Below, one piece after another: positions 25,101-33,660 of a stretch of DNA of 64,000 bases. Source of the stretch: Limanda limanda (Eukaryota > Chordata > Actinopteri > Pleuronectiformes > Pleuronectidae); assembly GCF_963576545.1 (NCBI RefSeq), contig NC_083648.1:12502739-12566738 (forward strand), given 5' to 3'. The position numbers and the translations under genes were made by a program. Below the pieces are notes generated by a model. The model saw only the letters and a program-made list of their open reading frames with translations, was not told the DNA's origin and ran no database searches. The stretch's first letter is position 1. Each line of letters opens with the position of its first letter.

Positions 25101-28073
25101 AAGCAAGATAAAATAAAAAAAAAAGCCATTCAGTGACTGAATATGCTCCGTCAGGAAGTCAGACAACCAACATATTCAACCATCTACCTGTGTGTCAGTA
25201 CAGATACACACACACACCCACCAACCCACACACACACACCAGCACATGCACTTCTCTTCCACGAACGGAAGCTTTCTCAGGGGGTTGGGCTACATTTCCC
25301 CTGCCACTGGAGAGAGAAATCACAAATGGCTGGATGCCAAATCAACTCCTCCCTCTAAATGACTTCCATGTCAAGATAAGGAGAAACCTAAAAAACCACA
25401 AAAGACAAAAATAAGAGTAGAGGCCTCTGGTAAAATAAAATTACCTCTCAGCTCAAATCAAACTTTTACATCTTAGTAAGGTGGGAGCAACCAAGTTTTG
25501 ACAGAGAACTTTTTTTGATGGCGTTTAGGTCCACACAGTAACTGATGAGCCAAATACAGGCTTTCATACTATACTTTCAAATAACACTTGCATTTATTAA
25601 ACAAAATCTAAAACATACACAAAATACTCATGAGGAACCAGATTTTTCCCCACAATGAAAAATTCAAATTGATGACTGAATGAATTATTAGAACACACCA
25701 AGAGAAACAACAACTTAGATGATTATAGCATCTGCACTTACAAGCTAGAGAATCAAAAACAGCAACAGTTTCATAGTAGTAAATGCTGAATATAAAATAA
25801 CTAAAAATCAATTCCAACTTCATTTTCTCGTAGCGAATTTCTTTGTTCAATGTATGACTGCTTATGAGAGAAGGAACTGGGACATTCCACAGGCAAAAAG
25901 ATGGCAATTATATACATTTCCAAACTACACTTCATCTGACAAGCACAAGGTCATAGACGTGGTCCAATGAAGCCATGTACCAGGAGCAAGCTAAATGTGT
26001 AGAATAACAGACCATTTACATATTTCAGCCATATTCCGTTCCACACCTTCTCTAGCACTTTTACAGGCTATAATTGATGATGTTTAATTAGGTTTCAATT
26101 CCAGAAATCAACGCACAACTAAACTGTGTGTGACATTTTCAATCTCTTACCACAATCTAGTGTGTACAGACAAACTAGTTGGTGGTGACCTCTTTACATA
26201 GCCTACAACACAGGATTCAAATGTAATTATATATAACTAAGCTAAAGGAATCGAATTTCAGCACCAAGACAGCCAGTGATAATACTGACAAATGCACAAG
26301 ACTAACATTCAACCCCATACCATGCACAAGTTATCCCCCTCACAGTCCCACCAGAGGGAGAGAGGAAAAAAAGAGAAAAGGTGAAAATAATGCTATGGTA
26401 AGTAGTCCCAGCTAGCAAAGTGCTGCCTGGAAAACCTGACACGGATCACTATCATTCTTGCATGGACTGACTAGCAGATGGAGCGTGGGCAAATCAAGTA
26501 AATACTAACAACCCGGTCTACAACAGTGATTTCTGACACGTCCTCTTTTGTCACAAGGATACTGGCTTTTCAACACTTAGCATTTGTAATTTTAATATTT
26601 ATTTATACATATTGCTTGTATTCATTAGAAGAGGCAGCCAGTTGGTCTGACCACAAGATAGAGAGAACATTTGTGGTTGAGCCACTATGGGTCACTTAAA
26701 TAGTAGTTTTGTTCCTAATCTTTTAAAACAGGGGCTTTCACTAACCTATTGCTTTTACGAACAATAGTGCGATTACACATAAGGGTGATTGTAATTGGCG
26801 TTACAGGATGAAGTCCATCTACAAAGCGCTGATCTTTGTTGAGACAGTTAAGGGACTATTTTCAAAGGGTTCAGTGGTTCAAATCCAGTCAAATCTGATG
26901 GATTTATAATGATCTCACAAAAACAACTACAGTCTCAATTTGAAAACATTGACCATTAAAACAAATAATACAACAGCAAGAGCAGAACATGAACGGCTGG
27001 TGTGATCTTGACCTGTTCATCAACATGAAACAATTCAAGTCTGTCCCAGGTCATCCTTGTGGCATTAACGCATCATCTGGATGCTTGCAGATTAAATGAT
27101 CCATTGGGAGCAGGGTATTAAGATTGATTGAGAGGAGAGACTAGGGAGAGAGTTAAGAACCTTGCGGGCATTTTATTACAGAGCAGCTCTAAGCTGCATT
27201 ATATGTTGCTAAGGGAGTAACAAAGAAGCCAGACATCTTGTACAATACGTCACAAGATATTTCTGTGCTAGTGTTTCTCAAAATTCTGTGAATATCTTTC
27301 CAATATTAGGACAGTCATTTTTCTCTTTTCCTCTGCACGCAGCAAGCAGGGATTTCCTCATTTCGACACATCACATTATAATGTGATATCCATTGATTTA
27401 AATGATAATAGATATTTATTAGAGATATAACACTATTAATAATCAATAACACAGGACAAGGTGTTGTAATGTATTTTGGATTTTTTTTTTATAAAGGTTA
27501 TAGAATTGTAACATTTGTATTTCATTTAATCCATCGTATGGTTTAATTCCTTGAGATAAAAAGGGTTACAAAGCCTCTTTGCAATATTGTTGCTTTGGAT
27601 TCAAATTAAATGTGATACTTAATGTTGTAGAGTACAATGGGCTTGACAACGGTAAGTAGAAGAAATTGTATTTCAGGGATAATATTGACCACGCCTCTCA
27701 CCCAATGTCAGCTGACATTGGCTCCACCTCCCGCAGTGGCCCTCATTGTATAAGCAGTATACATAATGGATGAATAATACTGTATTCATTCCAAATTTTG
27801 ATTGTATCCAATTCAAGTATTGAAAAGGAACGCTACTTTATAAAATTACGAAATTATTTATTTGCATGTTGAGGAAAAAACTTACTTCTTTCTGTTCTTC
27901 GGCGTGGATGAGGGTGGCACCTGGGGGAGGATGGCAGCAGCATCCTTGCGTGGCCTGCCACGTGGTCGCTTGTCTGAGTGGGCAGGACTTTCTGTGGACG
28001 TGGCCCCTACACAGCTGGAGGGCGGTGAGGGTCCCTGGTCAGAGGGCTCCACAGTCTTATCCTCTGATGACAT
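1002..28073 (-). CDS. kmt2c: kmt2c (MLL3-like) N-terminal part, 25 spliced coding exons, partial
   Basis: Histone H3 lysine-4 methyltransferase of the MLL3/MLL4 (COMPASS-like) family, a nuclear enhancer-associated monomethylase. Twenty-five exons on the minus strand, each bounded by GT-AG sites, join into 1402 codons with no frame break. Visible parts: AT-hook (about residues 35-44); extended PHD1 (about 146-335, split over four exons); PHD modules at about 345-395, 392-438 and 436-520; a degenerate repeat (about 534-600); a long Ser/Thr/Pro-rich linker with a second AT-hook just before residue 880; an Arg/Gly-rich stretch; a second PHD cluster (about 998-1175); and a basic KRKRKPYRPG block. 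The start was chosen because MSSEDKTVE plus the KRPRGRPRKD hook matches KMT2C and not KMT2D. The linker end, with KIGMGKPAITKRK, is also KMT2C-like. The C-terminal FYRN/FYRC and SET regions lie beyond the left edge. Teleosts can carry two kmt2c copies, and I cannot say which this is. Confidence 0.96.
1268..1393 (-). CDS. kmt2c: kmt2c coding exon 25
   Basis: Residues about 1317-1358. Begins GIGGFMVRQRSRPGQGPGKAK and continues with the KDSSGSVSE motif seen in KMT2C. Acceptor ttaaaag, donor GTTTGT. In phase 1, out phase 1. Confidence 0.95.
1653..1772 (-). CDS. kmt2c: kmt2c coding exon 24
   Basis: Residues about 1277-1316. Encodes EAELLDCEGKSDSSPERE, then an acidic/glycine stretch and KKRKRKPYRPG, a strongly conserved basic block. 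Donor GTAGGG, acceptor tctcacag. The plus-strand frames at 1565-1795 are shadows of this exon. Confidence 0.95.
2730..2942 (-). CDS. kmt2c: kmt2c coding exon 23
   Basis: Residues about 1206-1276. Contains RTYTQDGVCLTESG, then a basic PKPKLKLKIINQNSVAVLQ run and SEHSRDEDMEDN, all nearly as in mammalian KMT2C. Acceptor cttttcag, donor GTACTT. Confidence 0.96.
3040..3111 (-). CDS. kmt2c: kmt2c coding exon 22
   Basis: Residues about 1182-1205, a 72-nt exon reading VVTKARDAIEPVVMTQIVTK and then AKEM. It aligns with the AQIVTKVKE segment of KMT2C. Acceptor gctgctgcag, donor GTACGT. Too short to be seen as an open frame; supported by phase and splice sites. Confidence 0.88.
3269..3375 (-). CDS. kmt2c: kmt2c coding exon 21, end of the last PHD of the second cluster
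   Basis: Residues about 1146-1181. Reads RWFHASCQGLHSDDDVEKAA, then SFDCTMCRAFK. It supplies the His and the last Cys pair of the zinc-binding C4HC3 finger begun in the previous exon. The frame differs from the longest open frame here, which is a shadow. Confidence 0.94.
3484..3648 (-). CDS. kmt2c: kmt2c coding exon 20, PHD finger
   Basis: Residues about 1091-1145. Reads CVSCIQCGATTPGLRCDWQN, then NYTRCAPCASLLTCPICLVD and QCRQCDR. The Cys pairs that bind zinc are all present. Acceptor ctcctgcag, donor GTGGGC. Confidence 0.96.
4010..4191 (-). CDS. kmt2c: kmt2c coding exon 19, PHD fingers of the second cluster
   Basis: Residues about 1031-1090. Reads INKVVLSKGWRCLECTVCEA, then LLLCDDCDISYHTYCLDPPL and a WKCKW end split by the donor. 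It ends one finger and holds most of the next. Near-identical to KMT2C/KMT2D. Confidence 0.97.
4293..4397 (-). CDS. kmt2c: kmt2c coding exon 18, start of the second PHD cluster
   Basis: Residues about 996-1030. Reads DMCVVCGSFGLGAEGRLLAC, then AQCGQCYHPFCVGIK. The first Cys pairs and the His of this PHD are in place. Acceptor attctag, donor GTACAT; phase 0 at both ends. Confidence 0.96.
5094..5198 (-). CDS. kmt2c: kmt2c coding exon 17
   Basis: Residues about 961-995. Contains KDEEENAMHNTVVIFSSSD, then CFTLKQ, which directly precedes the second PHD cluster in KMT2C. Phase 0 at both ends, donor GTATTT. Confidence 0.95.
5529..5645 (-). CDS. kmt2c: kmt2c coding exon 16, Arg/Gly-rich
   Basis: Residues about 922-960. 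Reads GRGSGFPGRRRPRGAGLSGR, then PGRGRARGKNGL. Basic and glycine-rich, with an RRPRGAG AT-hook-like core; the counterpart region is present in KMT2C and KMT2D. Phase 0 at both ends. Confidence 0.95.
5646..7462. other. kmt2c intron 15
   Basis: A 1.8 kb intron. Around 6150-6200 it is briefly GC-rich. I found no RNA gene or complete mobile element. The segment at 6588-6860 shares short words (atgcctctg, accatggcaaccaac, agggtct) with intron 13 at 11044-11215. Confidence 0.5.
7463..7585 (-). CDS. kmt2c: kmt2c coding exon 15
   Basis: Residues about 881-921. Begins GAWSPHSSVSSPLSWSPDQS and ends SPGWSIRV, matching the GAWSTHNTVSPPSWSPD...WSIKV segment of KMT2C. Acceptor after a CT-rich tract, donor GTAAAT; phase 0 at both ends. 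Confidence 0.95.
7586..8909. other. kmt2c intron 14
   Basis: A 1.3 kb intron with a purine-rich stretch near the acceptor side (7590-7640, the complement of the acceptor's pyrimidine tract). No other feature was identified. Confidence 0.5.
8910..9640 (-). CDS. kmt2c: kmt2c coding exon 14, long linker exon with AT-hook
   Basis: At 731 nt this is the longest exon here (residues about 637-880). It encodes a Ser/Thr/Pro/Glu-rich, probably disordered linker between the two PHD clusters. It ends in LIPLTPKIGMGKPAITKRKF and SPGRPRVKQ, a KMT2C-specific segment with a GRP-type AT-hook core. Acceptor cctcaaacag, donor GTAGGA. The linker sequence itself is poorly conserved; the end is nearly identical to mammals. 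Plus-strand frames over it are shadows. Confidence 0.95.
10009..10086 (-). CDS. kmt2c: kmt2c coding exon 13
   Basis: Residues about 611-636, a 78-nt acidic exon reading EVSVDADAEKQVTEPSVNEV, then LTEFKP. Poorly conserved linker. Supported by good splice sites (cctttag, GTTTGT) and by phase 1 at both ends joining both neighbours. Confidence 0.85.
10087..13868. other. kmt2c intron 13
   Basis: A 3.8 kb intron in the linker-coding part of the gene. The open frames here (for example 12411-12745) show no recognisable protein. Segment 11044-11215 has weak word similarity to 6588-6860. Nothing else was identified. Confidence 0.5.
13869..14221 (-). CDS. kmt2c: kmt2c coding exon 12, end of PHD plus degenerate 13-residue repeat
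   Basis: Residues about 493-610. Starts RWLHLECERQ and YVCSNC, completing the last PHD of the first cluster. From 14100 leftwards come five units of 13-14 residues starting MDTGPE, MHTDSE, KHTDLE, MHNDPK and LHSDPE. The tail, QEEKLAMSAQEP, is acidic linker. Acceptor cttttcag, donor GTAGGT. I do not know this repeat from mammalian KMT2C. Confidence 0.94.
14365..14540 (-). CDS. kmt2c: kmt2c coding exon 11, PHD finger
   Basis: Residues about 435-492. Reads NCRVCIQCGTRTSGQWHHN, then LCENC, CCATC and HKDLLFCHTCKR. It supplies Cys pairs for the third PHD module, which continues in exon 12 with WLHLEC. Human has CPFCGKCYHPE where this has CATCTSILDPE, but the predicted zinc-binding Cys pairs are kept. 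Confidence 0.95.
14541..15920. other. kmt2c intron 10-11
   Basis: A 1.4 kb intron, AT-rich in its second half, with a short TA run at 15599-15607. No RNA gene or mobile element was recognised. Confidence 0.5.
15921..16035 (-). CDS. kmt2c: kmt2c coding exon 10, PHD finger
   Basis: Residues about 396-434. Reads NPGEDTKMLVCDMCDKGYHT, then FCLQPAMDSLPTNGWRCK. Nearly identical to mammalian KMT2C. Acceptor ctctttgcag, donor GTAGGA. Confidence 0.97.
16036..17544. other. kmt2c intron 9-10
   Basis: A 1.5 kb AT-rich intron with an (AT)n run at about 17068-17084. Nothing else was recognised. Confidence 0.5.
17545..17716 (-). CDS. kmt2c: kmt2c coding exon 9, PHD finger
   Basis: Residues about 339-395. 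Reads CALCDSPGDLLDQLFCTSCG, then QHYHGMCLDMAVTPLRRAGW and QCPECKIC. All PHD ligands are present. Two in-frame acceptors 6 nt apart (17717-17718 and 17711-17712) are possible. I chose the upstream one because it follows the pyrimidine tract directly. Confidence 0.95.
17871..18033 (-). CDS. kmt2c: kmt2c coding exon 8, end of extended PHD1
   Basis: Residues about 285-338. Reads HCAYCKRLGASIKCCAEGCA, then HYHYPCAGAAGTFQDIGS and LLCPEH. This is the PHD half of the extended PHD. Acceptor tttctgcag, donor GTAAGT; in phase 0, out phase 1. Confidence 0.97.
18970..19079 (-). CDS. kmt2c: kmt2c coding exon 7, extended PHD1
   Basis: Residues about 248-284. Reads GQCWAHQSCALWSEGVCEGE, then LLNVDRAIDSGSTK. 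It matches the CWAHH..CVEWS..V...LLNVDKAV segment. Acceptor atttcag, donor GTGAGT. Confidence 0.94.
19189..19298 (-). CDS. kmt2c: kmt2c coding exon 6
   Basis: Residues about 211-247. An acidic start, then RCWDELSHVGLPQDLKVQSV and FES, matching LWDELSLVGLPD...ALFDS of KMT2C. Acceptor gttccag, donor GTAAGA. The 110-nt length keeps the frame. Confidence 0.93.
19526..19576. repeat. GGA/GAG-rich low-complexity tract
   Basis: Intron 5 of kmt2c contains an almost pure GGA trinucleotide run. On the other strand it would read as poly-serine, but no splice support for coding use is seen. Confidence 0.85.
20653..20859 (-). CDS. kmt2c: kmt2c coding exon 5, first Cys cluster of extended PHD1
   Basis: Residues about 142-210. 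Begins SERLCAFCYCGGHSLLGQGD, matching human LCAFCYCGEKSSLGQGD, then a Ser/Gly/Thr-rich linker. Donor GTAAGT, acceptor gtttcag. The longest open frame over this exon (from 20860 leftwards) is in a different frame and is a shadow. Confidence 0.93.
21924..22071 (-). CDS. kmt2c: kmt2c coding exon 4
   Basis: Residues about 93-141. Reads ETQILPVEAVEVVTGEVPEQ, then an acidic/Ser/Pro tail ending REVKS. Low-conservation acidic segment upstream of the extended PHD. Supported by the frame and by splice sites (tcatcag, GTTAGA). Confidence 0.85.
22072..24066. other. kmt2c intron between exons 3 and 4
   Basis: A 2 kb intron. It has short homopolymers (A run near 22982-22994, C run near 23587-23602) but no recognisable gene. 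The 119-residue minus-strand frame at 23339-23698 has no domain I recognise and is probably chance. Confidence 0.5.
24067..24155 (-). CDS. kmt2c: kmt2c coding exon 3
   Basis: Residues about 63-92. Reads GRTRGRLAVDEEDSMDGTEI, then TESIGTQDT, clearly related to the human RGKTAVEDEDSMDGLETTET segment. Acceptor aatttag, donor GTGAGA; 89 nt, in phase 2, out phase 1. Confidence 0.92.
24350..24364. repeat. poly-G tract
   Basis: Fifteen G in a row, about 200 bp upstream (in gene direction) of kmt2c exon 3. Confidence 0.95.
25205..25239. repeat. (CA)n microsatellite, imperfect
   Basis: CA runs broken by ccaccaaccc, in a kmt2c intron. Confidence 0.85.
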
Positions 28074-28074
28074 T
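27886..28074 (-). CDS. kmt2c: kmt2c exon 2, contains the start codon and first AT-hook
   Basis: The ATG is at 28073-28071, only one base inside the exon. The sequence before it is a textbook acceptor (ctatttcag). The protein starts MSSEDKTVEP and holds the AT-hook KRPRGRPRKD at residues 35-44, matching human KMT2C MSSEEDKSVE...KRPRGRPRKD. Donor GTAAGT at 27884-27885. The 97-residue open frame extending upstream runs through the intron and is not the real N-terminus. Confidence 0.95.
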
Positions 28075-29407
28075 CTGAAATAGATAAGAAAGATGAGATT
28101 GGGATGTTTAACGGCAGGCCATCCAAGCTTGGATAGCACAAATTTCCGAACTCTGAAAGACAAAACAGGTGCCAATTTTCACTTTATTTTAATTAATATT
28201 CTCAAAAGGCTTTTAAGGAATTAATAGGAAACAGGATATGACATGAAATATAAACATTTTAACCCCCAATGTTGGATGAATAAACGTGGGATATTTCCAG
28301 ATGTCCGTATACGTTTTTAAGCACATTTGATACAGCTACATCTATCGCTCAGACAAATGGGGCTGCAGTGTTGTGTGTTGAGGAAGTTCAATAGCTTGTG
28401 ATGCAATTACGTCTACTCCACTTATTTCTGATAAATATTCCCTAAACTTCATCCATTTCTCAGATCCGTTTGATCATGCATCAATACTTTATGTCCTTGG
28501 GCATCCACCCTTGTCATGTAACACACCTACTTCTGACCATATTCAATGGGCTTGAAGTATTTTGGATCTGGTTTATGTGCCTATGGAGCATTACCTTTAC
28601 TCTATCCAAAGATTCCTACCTTTAGTACAAAAACATCCTCTTTATCTAAAACTGAAAAATGTTTAACTCTGGGCAAAGACATATTCATTAACTTAGCTTC
28701 CGAACAATGTAAGTGGACTGGAGCGACAGTAATTTCCACATCTTTCTCAAAGCATTCTGCAAACACTCCACAGGCAGCAGCTCCAGGTTTTCGATTTCAA
28801 TGCAACCCACCCACTTAAAGAAAACCCACTACAAACCACTCAATGGAATTATGGTGAATGCTACCGGTTAGTTGCATTCTACAATGTGAAGTCAAATTAT
28901 TAGGTGGCTCAAAAGTATACTGAAAAAAACAAACAATGGTAAACTGATGATTGGATAACAGAAACATTAACAGCCAAAGATTGTTCTATTCCACTTATAT
29001 TGTATAATTGGGTGAGTTGAGAGCATTGTGGGTAATGTTGCAAAATCAGTGAAAAGGACTCATTTTGCAGAATGACACAAATAAAGGCAGACAACAAATG
29101 TCTTGGTGTATTGGGATGACGTACATACTTTCCACTTCGAAAAAAACATGCTTCTATGCATCCCTCACATGCCCTGGTCTAGGAACATCACCAGAACCGG
29201 TATTGCCAAAAGTCTAAAAACGTCAGGGTGCTCTTTTTAACGGTACCAGTGGTACCAAACAATACCCACCCACCACTGCAGGATGTTGGCTGCACGTTGC
29301 ATTTCCGGTGTCCTTGTAACATTCTGTATTACCCTGCCTTCTATTCATGACTTGACATCATCGATTAATAACTGACTAAATATGTGATTAGCGACAGATG
29401 AGCAAAC

Positions 29408-29436
29408 CCACACACACACACACAGACACACACACG
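29408..29436. repeat. (CA)n microsatellite
   Basis: CA run with one GA interruption, in kmt2c intron 1. Confidence 0.85.
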
Positions 29437-31032
29437 TGTGCTCCTGCAGACGGGAGAGAGGTTCTTCCCGCAGACTGACACAACGCTGTGTTTTAACTTC
29501 GTTGTTGCAGAATAAGCGAAGCCCTGTTTATCCAGGAACATGGATGTGACATCAGCAGGTTCTTGTGGATGTTGGTTCTGCGTGTGGATGATTGGAGAGG
29601 AGGAAAATCACTTGTTGACTAGCGCTGGGAGGGTGCAGCCTTGCACTCAAGTACATTGGTGTGTGTGCATGCGTTAGTAAATTGCGTGTGCAGCCTCTGC
29701 TGTTTTCTTACAGTCATTGAGCTATACCTGTCAACTGAAATTTGAATTTTTCTACATGCCACTGATCTATGATATTAATAGTGTTTTATTTTTATTTTTT
29801 ACTTGAAGGCTACATAGTCAATGTTGTTATTGTATGTTCAAATATTTTCTATAAAAAGGAGCGTATTCTGAAGAAAAAGGGATTTATTGTTTATTTGCCA
29901 TGTTATCGAATTAGATATCGAGAATCAATGATGTTTCCAGCAATCGGTATCGACAACTACATTTTTGGTATGGTGAGACCCCTACCCTGGTCCAATCACA
30001 TGTCTAATAGTGAGAGGCCTTTCTTTCATTAGGTGTATTTTTTCAACCCTTCCTGTGTTGTTCATTGTCATATCTTGCAAATGACATTTAGCATCAAGTT
30101 GTGTTGCTCCATGATTTACAGAAGTTATTGCATGAGGAATTATGCTGTTGACCAAATAAGGGATTTCCTAGGTTCAAATATCTAACCTTTATTAATTCTT
30201 ATCTTTCATCTACCATATTTTACCAGCCACTGATTGGGAACCTTTTTGGGAAACGTATCTCTTTCTTTTCCAGACTGGATTTTGTACAAAATTTACTGTA
30301 CAAAACGGTCTTCTCCAAAGGTCATCTTGCTTTTTGACACTGAAGTACAAAAGCCATACCTTAATGATGACCATTGGCCATGTCCAATTCCTATTAAAAG
30401 ACGAATAAAAACAATAACTGTATTGATAAGGTGTTGGGTCAGCAAAAACTGCCATAACAGTTGGCAAAGATTCTAAATGCCTCTTGAACTTTACTGGAGA
30501 GACTCATCAAAGAGATATTCCTTAATTTGGTACTTCTATGAAGGTGTTCAACTGCTTTGAAATGTGATGACTGCAAATGGCACATTGTTTGGAGCTGAAA
30601 CCATCGGGTGACCTCCGTGCAATGTATGAAACGCATCTGTGAAATGTCTTTTATAACCTCTATATTTCTCGATGTTTTTGTCTGTAATTTGTCATCTGTG
30701 TTGTGCCAGTATCTTGTTGAATCTTGTTAAGATCGAGCCTCTCTCAACAAGGTAGTGCAGCTAAGACTTTGACTGTGCTGCAGGCAAGTGATGCAGCAAA
30801 AATCATATTTTGCTCATCACTTAGAGCTTAACTGCTACATGCATTCGTATTCATGCATATTTTTTTAGTTTTTGGGTGGGATGTGCATGAATTGATGTTT
30901 CCAGTCAACCAGTTCAGAAGACTGTGTGACTGGCCCATCCCTTTTACGACAAAGGACCAACACTGTGTCTACAACAAATGCACTTCAACTGTTTTTTTTT
31001 AGTTGACCCTCTCATGGTCAACTAACACACAT

Positions 31033-31063
31033 GAGATGCACATGACCATTTCATGTGCATCTC
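31033..31063. repeat. perfect inverted repeat, hairpin
   Basis: Arms gagatgcacatga (31033-31045) and its exact reverse complement (31051-31063), separated by ccatt. It lies in intron 1 of kmt2c. Function unknown. Confidence 0.8.
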
Positions 31064-33594
31064 TCAGTACAGATTGTCAGCATAGCAGCTCATGAATTGT
31101 GCACCACAGTGATTCGGAGCATTTCTCCCTTCTTCTGACGTACAGTGCATAACAGTTCATCAAATATTTTACTGCCAGCAAAGTTAAAACGCTTATTTCA
31201 CATCAGGACTGCATCTGAACCCAATCTAGACAGTGACAATTGACTGCAGCTGTAGCTGTTGTGCTGTTTTCACGACATGAAATGTAGACAAGGCCAAAGT
31301 TAACAGTTTTTTTTTGTTGCAATAAATGAAAAAAACTATAGCTAGAATGAAAGAGAATGTTGAATTTCAGTTTCTCACATGGACAGTACCATCCAATGGG
31401 ATGCTCATGTTGGTTTGCATCTACTGATGAGAAAGTCACTAGTTGCCAAGACAGATTTAACTGTTTGATAAAGCCCACAATAGAGTACACTGTGGCGGTT
31501 TTGGTAACTTTGGTGAATATGGGTTTAAACGTTAAATAAGAAGTCAGACCACAAATATATATGTATGATGTAAATTGTCACACTGGTGATTAAAAATGTC
31601 AATTTTTGGTCCATGATCTCCAATACTTGATTGTATACTAAGATTAAATCTTTTATGTGTAACATTTTCTTGTATCTAGGCAGAAATGCAGACCCATGCA
31701 TAAAAACCCTAGTAAAGCCTAGCAGGGTTATGACAAATATAATCTGATAAATTACTCATGAGTAAGTTATTTGTAAAATATTTATAAAACTGATATTTTT
31801 TACTTATTTGGTTTACATCCGACAAAGACAAAAGGTAGCCATTTTTTCCAAATCATCTTCCTTTTTGAAGCAGACTACCTCTGAAGAAAAGAGGAACCAT
31901 GCCTTCAACATAGATGCTAAAAATCTACACCTAGCATCTCTTACTTGATGTTTTTCTGCACCAACATGCAATTACATCAGACTACATTATGACTAATAGT
32001 TTGGATTAGTCACGATAAAGTCAACTTTTGCATTTCCAGTAAAGCAGAAAAATGGTTTCTAAACCATGGTGGACCAGATTTGCATCATTACGCTGTATCC
32101 TTAAAAATTTAGCTTATGGCCCATCTGTACAATATGCGTTTATGATTTGTTGTTTGGTCCCACATTACATACACTTGCTCTTAGCATGTTTTATACTGAA
32201 CTGTTATTTAAAGTCAGTGCTATTGAAGGTAGTAATTCACTGTGGTTTGGGAGGACATTGTATGGCCTGGGCTGGTTTCCACATTTTGTATCACTGAGCC
32301 AGGAGAGGTCTCATGTTTTTTTGTTGTTCGATATCGTGGAACTAAACCATCTTCTGCTGCTGATCTGTGGCAATTCTCCCTTTCTCCTGTGTCTATATTG
32401 GCCTCGAACAGCCTCCGGGCTCTGTGGACAGATGGCGGTCGAACAACACCAAACTCCACGAGAAATAGTCATTATAGCAGTTAAATTGTCAGTGCAATTA
32501 TCCAGACAATACGAGAGTCAGAGCTTACATCTTCAGATCAGGAGCGAGGACAGGGGCTAACGCTGCTCCCAGACCACCACACGGGCTACAATACTGAGGA
32601 ATAAGGAGCATTTTAAAAAGCAGGAAAGTGTCCCTCCCTAGAAAGTGATGGAAAGAGCCACTCGAGGCAGGGATCTGGTGACTCCCCGGCAGTCACGACC
32701 ACCATGGGCACAATTGCTAACGTTAGCTTTTGTTAACTCAAGCTGGGGCACAAAGCAGCTGCACACAGCTAACGATAGCTAGCCTGTTGTGTTGAACTCT
32801 GTCGCCTTTTCTTTGGCGACCACAGACACACACACAAAAAGTACAATTCACATCGATGTGACAGGAGAAAAGCACAAAGGAGCAAATCCATCTTTTACCA
32901 GACTGCGGTTGTGTGATTCAACTGGATCCGCATTTGAGGGACATTTTCCCGGTGAACTTTGCAAGAGGCTCCCACAGCAAACAGGTTACCTATGGATGCA
33001 GTGAGTTGGCCAACTCATCGCCTCCACCAAAAAAACCCACCAAACCTTCATGCTTCTGCCTCCCATTGTCCCCCAGCTGACACTATAGTCTAGTGGGTGA
33101 TGGTAAACTTTACTTGCAATCTTTTACCACAATATCCGCGAGCCCACCTCCATCTGGACACAAGGCGATGAGGAGCATTTGTGCCCAACACACACACACA
33201 CACACATACACAAAGGCTCGGTCTATTCAACGGAACGGAACTGTTCTGCTGGAACTACAATGCTAGGCTTAAAGTGAAAATGACATGCTACACAATGACG
33301 TAAGCTTGATTTCTGCGTTCTGCTACAAACAAAGGGTGATTCTGAGCGACTGCTGCTTTTTAAATGGTGTTTAAAGCGATTAAAAAAGTGGCTACTAGCC
33401 CCATGGACCTGTCTATTGAATGTTCCCTTCCGTTGAATAGTCTGAGTCATGAGAGCCGAGGCGGCGACAAACCCCCAACACCAGACTGGAGGTGGAACCC
33501 GTCCTCTCAGCTTCACTCCACAGAATAAAAGGGGAACACCACACGAATGTAGCCGGCGTGGAAAAGCAAATTAAACTCCTCTTCTAGGTCTTAC

Positions 33595-33660
33595 CTTCCA
33601 GCCCTATGAGCAGCGAGTTATCCTCTTCATGGCCAAAATGCTGGGAGATGAAACGTCGCA
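33595..33660 (-). other. kmt2c: candidate non-coding exon 1 of kmt2c (upstream end not determined)
   Basis: A good donor (GGCTGGAAG then GTAAGAC, at 33593-33594) sits at the edge of the CpG-rich region. The start-codon exon needs an upstream 5' UTR exon. The exon's 5' end cannot be seen, so the right-hand coordinate is nominal. It contains a complete 9-codon uORF (33630-33604). A second possible donor (GCAGAG then GTAGGT) lies at about 34411, so alternative first exons are possible. Confidence 0.55.
33604..33630 (-). other. upstream ORF (8 codons plus stop) in candidate 5' UTR
   Basis: ATG at 33630, stop TAG at 33606-33604, encoding MKRITRCS. After splicing to exon 2, the stop ends 10 nt before the main ATG. 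This assumes the candidate exon is real. Confidence 0.5.

Larger units (their letters stand above)
24156..27885. other. kmt2c intron between exons 2 and 3
   Basis: A 3.7 kb intron with a G tract at 24350-24364 and a CA-rich microsatellite at about 25205-25239. A perfect 14-bp palindrome (cacattataatgtg) sits at about 27371-27384. No gene was recognised. Confidence 0.5.
28075..33594. other. kmt2c intron 1 (within 5' UTR)
   Basis: A 5.5 kb intron between the candidate non-coding exon and the start-codon exon. It contains CA microsatellites at about 29408-29436 and 33188-33206. A perfect inverted repeat lies at 31033-31063 (13-bp arms, 5-nt loop). No other transcript is recognised; several short open frames look like chance. 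Confidence 0.6.
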
